Source: Dillenia suffruticosa (taxonomy: Eukaryota; Streptophyta; Magnoliopsida; Dilleniales; Dilleniaceae). Taken from it: DNA of 64,000 bases. The notes below the pieces were generated by a model. That model was not told the origin of the DNA, ran no database searches, and worked only from the letters and a program-made list of their open reading frames with translations. A program made the position numbers and the translations under genes. The DNA lies in assembly GCA_033439265.1 (NCBI GenBank), contig JAVTVX010000012.1:8359001-8423000 (forward strand), written 5' to 3'. Shown in pieces: positions 1 through 10,483 of the stretch (its first letter is position 1; each line of letters begins with the position of its first letter).

Positions 1-690
1 CGAGGTAGTTGGGATCGGTATCTCTCGTTGGTAGAGCTTGCATATAATAACAGCTATCAAGCCAACATTGGGATGCCTCCGTATGAGGCCTTGTATGGGA
101 GGAAATGCCGTACTCCGCTTTATTGGGATGAGGTAGGTAAGAGGCGACTTAGCAGCGTTGAGATAATGGAAGAAACTAAAAAAAAAGTAAGGGTCATCCA
201 TGATCGGATGAAGGCTGCCCAGAATCGTCAGAAGGCTTATGCTAATAGAAGGCGGTGAACACTTGAGTTTGAAGAGGGAGATATGGTTTTCCTACAGAAC
301 TCGCCTTGGAAAGGGGTGATTCGATTCAGGCAGCGGGGCAAGCTGAACTCTAGGTATATTGGGCCATTCCGTATCCTTGAAAGGGTCGGAAATGTGACAT
401 ATAAATTGGAGCTGCCAAATGAACTTTCACGTATTCATGATATCTTCCACGTCTCAATACTTAGTAAGTACATGTCTGATTCTTCACATGTTCTAGAGCC
501 TCCACTAGTTGAGTTGCGAGAGGATCTGAGTCTACCTGTATAGCCAGTAGCCATCCTTGATCAGCAGACCAGAAATCTACGGAGTAAGGAGGTTCCTTTA
601 GTCCGCACTTTTCAGAGGAGTGACCAGGTCGAGGAGTAGACCTGGGAGTCTGAGGAGGCTATGAGGAGATAGTACCCCCATTTGTTTAAT
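1..690 (+). pseudogene. Tekay pol tail: integrase C-terminus and chromodomain
   Basis: The translation contains MPPYEALYGRKCRTP, the hallmark of the end of the plant Ty3 integrase core. It is followed by the GKLNSRYIGPFRILERVG block of the integrase C-terminal domain and FHVSILSKYM. Downstream, about 545-690, is the stretch that in Tekay elements encodes a chromodomain (an LRSKEVPLV-like motif, then a W-E-x-E motif). In intact elements this domain steers integration to heterochromatin. A few breaks are present. Assignment to the Ty3 chromovirus group is secure. Tekay rather than a sister lineage rests on the chromodomain type and the LTR length. Confidence 0.85.
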
Positions 691-742
691 GTATGTCCAC
701 TTTGGTCTCAAGAATGAGACTTATTTTTAGGGGGTTAGAAAA

Positions 743-3700
743 TATAACACTGACATGCGGTATACTGTATATTGTACTTCTCATTACATATATGATATAT
801 CTTCTTATTCATATAGAAAATCACTCAGAAATTTTTTAAACCAAAATTCCTTAGAAAAATTTTGGGTATGGGCCCCGAGGGGCTAAAAAGGGACCCTTCC
901 AAACTATCTTGAAATCTACCTATACGAAATTTTTGAAATTTTGCCAAGAAACCAAATTTAGGCTAGCTAATGATTTTCACAAGTCAAAACGAGATTTTCA
1001 TAAATTTTCCAAAACTCGTCCGGTAGGATGGGAATTTACCCTTCCGAGCCAAAATGAAATCCACGTGTGTAAAATTGACACCGTGTGGTTTATACGTGCT
1101 AAATTCACTTTAATAGTAAATGGCTGAGACAAAAAAAAATCAAAATTTAAGCCGTAGTATGAAAGTGCTCGATACCCTAAATTTTCACCCGATAAACCCT
1201 AAATTTGTGGGTCAAATCAAAATTTGACTGAGCAAACGGTTTTATTTCCATTCAAGACCTATTTTTTTGGAATCTATACATAAAACGGAGTCCGTCGTGA
1301 GATTCCACGCATTTTAAGGTCGATGTCAAATTTTGACCGATCGTGAATTTCGTTTCCTCCGAAAGATGTTTGGGTGACCAAACGATCTCAGATTTATACG
1401 AAAATAGAGGCATTGAACTCAGTACAAAAATCTGGGTTCTATGTGAAATTTTAAAAATTTTCGAGATGAATAGTAAATTTGATTGACCTTGAACCACGAG
1501 TTAAAGAATTGATAAATACAAAAGACAAACAATTAATATTCTTAGAATGTATGAAACCATGCCTCCATTGTTGACTTTTGGGGCATTTATGATGTCATCA
1601 ACCCTAAAACCTATGGCTGAGATTTGGCTTTGGAAAAGTGATCAATGGCTTGGACTAAAAGTAGAATAAAGGGCCAAGATTAAAGCAAATCAATGGCCAA
1701 GAATACATGATGTGTTAAATTAAATTTAAATAAGTAAATTTGGTCTTTATTTAACACCCAAAAACGTGAGCAAGCTTGAGAGAACAAGAGACTCTTTATC
1801 TCCTTCAAAAGAAAAAAAAAACTCCATGGCTGTGAGCTTCTAGGCAAAAGGTAAGTGATTTTTTCCAAACAACACCCCAATTTGTTTTCATGGATCATCA
1901 TCTCTCATGCCAAGGTATAACATATCCAAAAATTAGATCAAACGGAAAAGGATTGTTCGGTGAAGTTTGAAGGGGCCTAGAGCTTCAAGGGAGAATGAGA
2001 TCTACACTTCTAAGACTCAAAACAACCTGTATATCATAAGGTAAACACCCAACACCCTCTAGTATAACATATCCAAAATTTAGGCAAAAACGAGAAACTT
2101 TGCTCAGAAAACTAGGGTAGACGAATTTGAAGTCATGACAGAATTTCTGGATTTTCAGAAGTCTGAACAAGTTGTAATATTTAGGCTATAGAATTTTCTG
2201 TGCACAGGCAAGTTGAGTGAACTTTTAACACACGACACTAGACATGCAGAGCGTTAAAATGCGATAAGAACCGTTGCATTCTGAGTAAAGATGGATTTTA
2301 TATGATTTTGTAAAATTAAGTGTTCTGCACTAATTCTCTGTTCAGTCCTGCATTTTTGCCTTGATTTCGGTAACAACATTAACCTACTTTTTCAAGCCCC
2401 TTCCTGATAGATTTAGATCTTGTGCTAGTTAAATGAATTGTAGATCCATGTCTTAGCTTTCCAACTAGTAAGGATCACCTCAATCTGACCTCTGTGTCAA
2501 ATGTTACAGCCATTCTTCGGAAACTCATCAGAGAGTCCTCCATTTTCCAACACTAAAAATAGTAGTATTGCACGACCCCCTTCCAGCCCTTGTTTGCAAA
2601 AACACAAAGAAGAAAAGTTGTAGATCTCCCTTGTATCTACCTACTGTGAACATTGCAGCCAATTCGGCCAAAGTAATCAAGAGTTATACAAAATCTCTCA
2701 AAACTATGCAGAAACGATTATGTTTCTCGGCCAAAACTGAAAAGAGATTTTGGTAGTCAATTTCAGACCCTCTCTAGGCATAATTGGAAGAAACCCAGAA
2801 CATGAAAAATGTAAGGTTATGTGTCTTCCAGGAATTGTAATAATTTCAGGTAATTTGGAGTTATGTTGTGATGGTTGTACTAAAAATTGGTCAGAACAAA
2901 CTTTTAAAATGTAAAGTGAGTAAAATATTGCTATTTCAAGGATTTGCACGAGGAATCTGAGAAAGTACCCAACTACGAAGTTGTAGCCTTGTGTCTTGAC
3001 TGTAACATAGTCAAAAATCAAAGTCTTTACATGAATATATTGTGCGATAGGGGAAATTTGCTAAAACAGGACAGAATAGAGTGAAATTTAGATTTGTTTG
3101 AAAATATGAACTTTAAGAAATCTTCTACTGAGATTTTGGAGATAAGTTCAACATGAAAATTGTGCGTTTTTATGTGAGTCAACCATAGAAATTGAAATTT
3201 CCCAATTCCGACCCCAGTTGAGGAACTTATGGTCAATTCCCTAAAATGGCGCATGAATAGAACTTTAAAACCCTAGATTTGTCTATAACTAGGGTTGCAT
3301 CACATTTACATTATTATATATGCATCATATGTCTCTTAAATGACACATATTCTACATTGTATTTATAGAGCTTTGTTAGTGATATTGAGGGAAATATTTT
3401 TTTTGTGCCTCGAGATTCGTGTCGGGAGTGGCGTACCTTCCCGCATATTTTGAATGGATTTATTATATTATGTGTTCAATGCATAACAACATGTTTTAAA
3501 ATGTTTTTTAATGCAAGCATGAATTATGATCGTATCTATGATTTTTAGAATGGATTTGTGAAATGTTTTGTGAATCATTGGAGTGTCCACAACATAATTT
3601 TATTGTGAAATATGTATCCAAATGATTTACGAAATGAAAAACATGCAATTGCATCGATATGCTCATGATTTTATTAAATCAATTATGATAAGTGTTTGAT

Positions 3701-4446
3701 ATGGTTTGATAAATGTTGGCATGACACGCACATTATGATGATATTTTGTTTTCGGTCGAAAACTTTTATGCATGTCATGATGATATGATTTATGAGATAC
3801 GCCCATAAGTTGGGTATGCCGTAGCTACAAAGGGTGTTTGCAAAGACACCCATTGTACCCGGATACGCTTCTGTAAGAGGTATTACCAAACGTTGTATAT
3901 GATATTGAGACTCGATACAATATTAGTTAGGTTGAACCCGAAAGGGGGAGGACTAGGAAACGCCTTGGTCTAGCATCTGATGAGATCCGTCGCCAACGTC
4001 GAGGTAGAGAGCATTTTCTAACTTTGCATATAAAAGCCCCCGATGCGCCTGCCATTGGTCATGGTCAACCTTTGCCAGGAACTGATTTTGGCATGATCTA
4101 TACTTGTGTGACTCGATTGATATGGATACATATGTATTTGAAATATATGAAGAAGAATGATTTATGATAAATTGTTCATTATGCACTATTTTCATACATT
4201 ATGCGGAATTGTAGATTTATTGAATCATTTTGACACTCTATTTTTCACAACACATTGAACACACTTATATAAACCCTCTCACTCAATGAGTATTCCCCAT
4301 AATACTCACCTCTCACTTTCTGTTCCACAAAGATAGCTATAGTGGGACGCTTTGCGACTTAGCAGCGCACGAGGTTTTGTTGGAGATATTGGACCTAGGT
4401 ATGGTGTTAAGCATTCTTCCGCAGGACTGTGTTTAAAGATATGAGA

Positions 4447-4482
<36 letters not shown>

Positions 4483-4991
4483 ATATTTTGGATTGTAGAT
4501 AAACCATTGTACATGTATATAAAATGGATGACTGTATGTAAAAAATTATACATATTATTATAACTCTCATTTCATTGTATTGCATTGAGGCATGATTGTA
4601 CTATTGTGTTCAATCACTTTGGAAAACATGTCATGTCTAGGATTGTCTATTACATTCGCTCGGTACCACCTCTAAATCACAGGAGATGTGACTGGCGACT
4701 GTTCATACCTTTGATGGGGCATGGCAGTAGAGGTCTGTGGATATGATTGGATTAGTCTTACGTTATTTTGGATATTGACAAGGATGTGGATTGGTTGGTT
4801 GTGTTGATGATTTTCTAGATTGGCCTTTATACATTGATATGTTATTGATTGATGGGATTTTGATATACGATGGACCTCCGATTTATGGGGAGGTTTTGTC
4901 CGTTTGTCTGTTGATAGTTGGGAATTTAATATTAGCATCCAGGATAGCGTGGCGGCTGCTCATGCCTTGGATCGAGATCCGGGGCGTAACA
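743..4991 (+). repeat. Tekay 3' LTR, about 4.25 kb
   Basis: It starts just after the purine tract and ends at GGGGCGTAACA. Segments around 3,800-4,100 and 4,290-4,340 are recognisably homologous to 24,380-24,760 and 24,930-24,970 in the solo LTR at 22,215-25,562. Segments 743-1,500 and 3,440-3,615 are homologous, in reverse complement, to the LTR fragment at 51,784-54,702. No coding capacity is expected. Short open frames inside it have no family resemblance I can see. Confidence 0.8.
4449..4478. repeat. (AT)n microsatellite
   Basis: About fifteen AT units inside the Tekay LTR. Likely polymorphic. No function inferred. Confidence 0.95.
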
Positions 4992-5007
4992 TTTTATATC
5001 CCAAAAC

Positions 5008-5300
5008 ACATACGGGACTCACCATACATGCTATATATACTGTGCAGAGACAACTCACCAAGTACACACACTGTACTTTACATATCGTACATAGAGATTA
5101 TACAGAATTCAGACTCTTTTAGTCTTTCATTCCTGTTTACCGCTCTTTTTTACTTGAGTATCAGAATTTTCTCTATTGGAGGCACCTTCGGTGGGTTTTT
5201 GTATATCTCCTCTTCAAAGGTGATCCAGCAAACACAGCATCACAGATTCCCCATTCGAGTCAGAAGAACAATTTATTATGGAGTTAAATTTGGTTTCAAT
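5008..5300 (+). repeat. Tat-lineage 5' LTR tail
   Basis: It aligns by eye along its whole length with 9,215-9,509. Shared blocks include ACATACGGGACT at the start, GGTGATCCA and AACACAG near 5,220-5,240, and GACAATTTATT/GAACAATTTATT near 5,265. Its left part is replaced by the Tekay LTR. Confidence 0.75.
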
Positions 5301-5303
5301 AGA

Positions 5304-5319
5304 TTGGCGCCGTTCATAG
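5304..5319 (+). other. Primer-binding site of the Tat-lineage element
   Basis: TTGGCGCCGTTCATAG, a few bases after the LTR tail, resembles the TGGCGCCGTT-type primer site common in Tat and Athila elements. It is the main lineage evidence besides the protease and RT segments. Confidence 0.65.
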
Positions 5320-5592
5320 AAATGACTAACTGATAAACTTAAAGAAATTTACGCCATGTTCTCCTATCAGCATATCACTAAAGAGAAGAAAGCCGATGAT
5401 TGACTTCAAAAACAACAACTTAGAAGGGGTCGACCAAAACCGACATGACCCCTGATTATCACCACCAAAATAGGTCAATACATCGTGAAGAAAGTTCTAG
5501 TCGACCAAAGAACAAACTATGACCTTCTCTGTTGGGACGCCTTCCAATAGATAAGTTTCAACAGAACACACCCCTGACTCAATGTCATACCC

Positions 5593-5919
5593 TTGAGGGG
5601 ACTCTTCGATAAATGGTTATACCCCGATAGTATTATCTCACTCCCGATAACTTTGGGGACATCCCCCAACCATACCACTATTGTAACCACCTTCAATGTA
5701 GTAAAACTTTCGTCCCTATACAATGTCATTCTAGATCGTCCTAGTTTAAATAGTTTGGAGGTTTGTTCGAACACCAAACATATGAAAGTTAAGTTTAGAA
5801 CGACTTTGAGAATTATGACACTTAATTGTGACCCTGACACTCAAGTTGTCCTCGTGCTAGAAGGCGAAAGGAAGAACCTTTTAATACAAGCCATGGAGTT
5901 CACATACGAGATTGAATAG
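5593..5919 (+). pseudogene. Tat-type retroviral-like aspartic protease segment
   Basis: A 108-codon open stretch contains NVILDRPSLNSL, matching the NVILGRPSLN signature of Tat-lineage proteases. In the family this is followed by a phrase of the type STYHLKMKFPT, seen here as NTKHMKVKFRT. In a live element the protease matures the Gag-Pol polyprotein. It lies upstream of the RT remnant in the expected order. Fossil; the surrounding frame is not open. Confidence 0.65.
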
Positions 5920-6129
5920 GTTGCAAAGCCAAAGCCAAGTGAAAAGGTGGTAGAAGTCTTAATTACCGGTATATATGAACAAACTGTTCAAATTGGAGCC
6001 CACTTGCCAATATCTCTCTAGGACGCCATCACTGAATGCCCACGATGATACTCCAGTCTTTGCATGGACACTAGAGGATATGCTGTGAATCCACCCCTCG
6101 GTAAATAGTCCATAAACTGATAGTAGATC

Positions 6130-6385
6130 CCAACCACAGGCCTGTAAAATAGAAAAAGAGGGTGCTCGTGCTAGAACACTAGCAAGCAATAAAAGAAGAG
6201 TACAAAAGTTACTAGTGGCAAACTTCATCAAAGAAGTGAAATACCCCAAATGGTTAGTAAACATGGTGATGGTGAAACAAGAAAATGACAAATAAAGAAT
6301 ATGTGTTGACTTTACCGATCTCAACAAAACATACCCAAAGTACAATTATTAGCTCTCCAATATCGACAAGTTTGTGAACATCTCA
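6130..6385 (+). pseudogene. Tat-lineage reverse transcriptase N-terminal remnant
   Basis: Short translated pieces resemble the beginning of a Tat RT: a KLLVANFIKEVKYPKWLVN stretch and ICVDFTDLNKTYPK, which corresponds to the family's CVDFTDLNKACPKD block. The catalytic core is absent because the sequence passes abruptly into the minisatellite at 6,390. Broken in several places. Confidence 0.65.
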
Positions 6386-6389
6386 TCAG

Positions 6390-6820
6390 GCCACCAAACT
6401 CTATCTCTTGGTGCGACATTAACGAGTTTTTTTGGCACAACGCCACCAAACCCTATCTCTTGGCCCAATGCCAATGAGTTCTTTCAGTGCAACATCACAA
6501 ACTCTCTCTTGGCACAATGCCAATGAGCCCACTTGGCGCAATAACACCAAACTCTCTCTCGGTGCAACCCAATGAGTTCTCTCGGTGCAATGCCTCCAAG
6601 CTCTCTCTCGGGGTAATGCCAATGAGTTCTCTCATCACAATGCCACCAAACTCTCTCTTGGCGCAATGCCAATGAGTTTTCTACGCCAACAAGTTCTCTC
6701 GGTACAATGCCATTGAACTCTCTCTTGGCGCAACACTAGTGAGTTTTCTCGGCGCAACCCCACCAAACTCTCTCCCTTGGCACAATACTGATGAGCTCTC
6801 TTGGTGCAACACAACTAAAC
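6390..6820. repeat. Minisatellite, about 8 units of roughly 50 bp
   Basis: Each unit contains ACTCTCTCTTGGCGCAATGC and CAATGAGTTCTCTCGG in alternation, so a unit looks like two related half-units of about 25 bp. Units start near 6,390, 6,442, 6,494, 6,543, 6,592, 6,642, 6,709 and 6,759 and differ from each other at several bases. It sits where RT sequence stops, inside the Tat-lineage remnant. Scattered CTCTCTCGG words recur to about 8,850. The open frames it creates are low-complexity and I do not regard them as genes. Confidence 0.85.
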
Positions 6821-9214
6821 TAATCCAATGGAACCACGATTTCGTAAGAAACGACCAAGTGATAAAATATCTCTGTCCCGCTCGACTTAACACCTCTAGA
6901 AAGCACCACACTGTTTGCTACTCGGTCTCACACCTCATGCACATTCCATTCAAGTAATGATGCCCTCACTCTCTCAACCCTATGTCTTATGCAGATTTAA
7001 AAAAAGCAAGACCTTCATCATTTGGCTACGCACCTAACATGAGGGGACACTCTCTCGGCGTTCAAATCCTTCAATATACAACCCCACAAAGATGCTACGA
7101 TGATAGCAAGAAAGAAACCATGCATCCATTCATTAAAATTTTTATGCAGTGGGTAGAAGTCAAAAGAAATATGATTCATTAAGCGAAACAAATGAAGACA
7201 GTGAGTAGCAAAGAAATTACATTTCAACATAATACAATAATTACATCTCAAGAACACCATATCCAAACGTTGGAAATATAAGTTATATGAAAATAAAACG
7301 CATAAGAAAGGGGGATAACAAAAGGGAGGAATGACTCTGCAGTCGACAAATTACTCTTAGTTTTAATCTTCACCTTGCCAGCCAAGCCCTACATGGATAC
7401 AACGCTTAGTTTCTTGACCACACATCTCAAACATCTCTTGATTTCACACCTCCCGCATAACCTCTCAGTTAAGATGCAATCAAAGGAATGCTAAACTCAA
7501 GTCTTTTATCCCAACACATGATTAAGTAACAAAAACATGACAGTGACAGAAAAGAAAATTCTCTACTTATTTATTCATCCAAATTTTCGTAGTAGAAACA
7601 ATGTTTACATATTAGGAGTACATAAGTTGGGAAGGGGGAAATATAGAGGGAAGAAAATATACAAAGCAGAAATTGCAGAGAAAGAGAAAGATCGGCTGCA
7701 TCAAAGTGCTTCTCCCTTTTATCTCCTCCTGTTGTGCTGCAGTCAATATTGTCGATCATCACAAGGAAAGGAGAGGATAACTTTGCAGTCATTAAACCTT
7801 AATTGACTAAGTTCTTTCTCTCAATTCCACCTTCGCATATTTCATTCCCTCATTCTCTTCACTGCTCGCCTAGGAAATACGAGTAGTGCTCAATTATTAG
7901 CCACCTATTGCACTTGTTGTCCAGCCGTTCCCCTATGACTTTACAGGAGGAAATGTCTCCACCTTCCAAAGGACTCATAAAAGGAAGGGAGAATGTCTCA
8001 CCTACTGCAAGGTTCCTTGAAACACTGAAGTCGAGCTATCATGGTATTGGGTTTCCAAATGTCGTGATAAAACCTTGCATTGGCAGTTCCCCTACTAATG
8101 GAACCACGTATCGATAGCCCTTACAATCCCACCTCAAAAAAAATTTTCTAAAACATCCCGCTAATGGCGGGATACAGAAGAATCACCATACATACCCTTC
8201 ATTCCTGAATTCACCGATGCTGAAATATTGTTATGATGCAAAAACCCTCATCACCTCTATTTTTCACAAATTTCACAACTCATGAACTAGAATCAAAGCC
8301 CTAACTTTATCCTGCACAGCAAGTTGATGAACCTCCAACAACTGCTCTCTATTATTTATAACAACAAGGAGGCATGCTGAATATGATTTTCAACAATTGA
8401 TGTGGCACATTTCGAAATTGAAACAGCACATTTCACATTTAATACTATACTATCGAGTCATTTCCACTTATCCACAATCATTCCACTTTCGCACCCTTTT
8501 CGCTTCACTAACATATACTGCTTCTATGTCTTCTCCGCTTCATAACTTCTCAAACCCCCAATATCTAATGCATTTAATGCTACACCTTCATGCCCTTTCA
8601 ATTAAAATGCATCATTCTAGAGCCTTTTTCTCTACTTCTAACATCATTCCTACAAAATGACATTAGGAGTGGAGAACAAATAATGGTACATAGTCTGACA
8701 GTCCATTACCATAAAGTCTCAACAAACCTATGAGCATAAAACCTACAAACCTCTCTCGGTAAACACTCAAACACTCTTATACTCTCTGTTTCTATTCGAC
8801 TAAAATCTTCCTCCCAATCTAAATCTCTTGGTAAAACCCTCTCGGTCATTACTCTGCTTCTCTCCATGCGCTACTTGATCATTCCTTCTTAGTCTTTCGA
8901 TCTCTCGATCCCTTTAGTTATTATATAAGTAATTTCTAATACGTGACAAATTTAAGTTGTGGTCATCTTGTAAAGAAAGAAATTTTTAACAAATTTAAAT
9001 CTTATTTAACCCAATACGAATCTATTACAATCTCCGTAATAAGAAAGAAAGTCTCCTAACAATAGAGATTTTTATGATCTCTATGACAACAACTGGAATT
9101 TTCCTATTTCAGAAAATTTTGAATTTATAGAAAGTCTATGACAGCAATTCCAGTGATCTCAAAAGATTTCCAATACTCTATCTACAAGATAAGTAGTGTA
9201 TTTACACCATTAAG
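6821..9214. other. Non-coding interior of the Tat-lineage remnant
   Basis: This 2.4 kb holds no recognisable protein. It is presumably the long 3' untranslated region known from Tat elements plus the left part of the 3' LTR, whose start I cannot place. Short open frames here show no family motif. Confidence 0.5.
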
Positions 9215-9509
9215 TACATACGGGACTTACCATACATGCTATATATTATATGCAAAGGCAACCCACCAGGTACGTACACTTTACTTTATATATAGCACAC
9301 AAAGACTACATAGAGTTTAGACTATTTCAGTTTTTCATTCATCTTTACCACTCTTTCTAATTTGAGTATCAGAGTTTCTTTCACCAAACCCACCTTCTAC
9401 AGGTTTTTGCAGGTCTCCTCTTCGAAGGTGATCCAACAAACACAGTATCACCGGTTCCCAATTCAAGATAGAAGGACAATTTATTGTGTAGTCAAATTTG
9501 ACTTCAACA
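9215..9509 (+). repeat. Tat-lineage 3' LTR tail
   Basis: Direct repeat of 5,008-5,300. It ends near ACTTCAACA. The true left edge of this LTR lies further upstream but has no comparable partner, since the 5' copy is truncated. Confidence 0.7.
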
Positions 9510-10179
9510 AAAACCAAACTAAATTAACCAAATTAAAAGGGAAAGATCGAATGCTCACTTCTACTTTAACACATATAGTTGTGCTTGGGTTTTCAGTTTT
9601 CCTTTCGTGGCCGGTCAATATCCCCCTTAAAAAATACTTGTACTAAATTCTCTTAGCAACTTTAATTATCCTAGCAACATGGAATGATTAGACTCTTCAT
9701 TTACTAATAATAATAATACTACTACTACTATTATTATGGACACTGTATATAGGCTAGGCATTTTTTTATGCTTAAGAAAACCGAAGTCAAAATGCACCTT
9801 TTTTTTGTAAATTTGATCCGATTAGTAATGAAATCCAATTAAATACACAAATATTTATTTATTTAATAAAATAATGATACATTCTAAATAAATACGTTTT
9901 ATATCATTAATTTTAAGCATTTAGATAATATGTGTTAAAGACAAATTATAAACCAAACTGACAAACCAGAAATCAGAAGGAAATTTTCTTAATGAGCCAA
10001 TGTTATGTCCTTTGAATTGTATTGAAAATGCTTGGCTCCCCTCTCTGGGACATTTCAATCAGGCTGAGCCCAACTCCACCAAGCTGAGGCCTACCCTCAC
10101 CCAAATTTCTATAATGACTACTAACTATATGGTCAGTAGTTAATCATAATTAATGAAAATGATTAATGGTTAATTGTAG
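9510..10179. other. AT-rich intergenic stretch
   Basis: It contains a short AAT/ACT trinucleotide run near 9,703-9,735 and otherwise unremarkable AT-rich sequence. No gene or element edge is recognised. Confidence 0.5.
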
Positions 10180-10483
10180 TTGTTAGATTGGTTAATAGAA
10201 ATTAGTAGAATTAGTTAACAGAATTAGTAAAAATAGTAATCCCAACACATGTAATGTATATGGATTGAAATTGTATTGGAAACCCTTTTTCTCTCTCTTG
10301 TATTCACTCTCTCTTTCTCTCTCTAGCTCTCTCTCTATATATATTTCTCTATCTTCTCTCCCTAATCTCTCTCTTTCTCTCATTTTCTTCAGTTGGTTCA
10401 CAACAATTTCCTCCAATTTCCCTTGCGCCTTTGAATTTTCTTTCCTTTTTCCTCTCATTCTACTCCACCATCCATTTTAAAGG

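Larger units (their letters stand above)
1..4991 (+). mobile_element. Ty3/gypsy Tekay (Del) chromovirus, 3' end, cut by window edge
   Basis: The window opens inside the pol gene of a Ty3/gypsy chromovirus. Integrase C-terminal sequence is followed by a chromodomain-like tail, a short purine tract (AGGGGGTTAGAAAA, about 729-742), and then a very long LTR that begins TATAACACTGACATG and ends GGGGCGTAACA. Related LTRs elsewhere in the window begin TGTAACACC and end GGGGCGTGACA, which fixes the boundaries. LTRs of 3-4 kb are typical of the plant Tekay/Del lineage. The 5' part lies outside the window, so LTR divergence and target duplication cannot be assessed. The visible coding part is broken in a few places: this is a fossil. 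Confidence 0.85.
4992..9509 (+). mobile_element. Ty3/gypsy Tat-lineage remnant
   Basis: Two direct copies of a roughly 290 bp sequence (5,008-5,300 and 9,215-9,509) bracket this interval and behave as LTR tails. Directly after the first lies TTGGCGCCGTTCATAG, the primer-binding type used by Tat/Ogre/Athila-like Ty3 elements. A Tat-type protease segment and the start of a reverse transcriptase follow in the right order. Most of gag and pol is gone, so a 4.5 kb interval stands for an element that is normally above 10 kb. The upstream Tekay LTR ends exactly where the 5' LTR copy is cut off, so Tekay probably inserted into it. An old, heavily deleted fossil. Confidence 0.7.

Noticed and set aside
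4791-5333. 180-codon open frame
   Set aside because: It crosses the junction between the Tekay LTR end and the Tat LTR and has no family motif.
6419-6957. Open frames on both strands with repeating peptides
   Set aside because: They are translations of the roughly 50 bp minisatellite.
7000-8700. Several 60-90 codon frames
   Set aside because: They lie in the non-coding interior of the Tat-lineage remnant with no motif or codon pattern.
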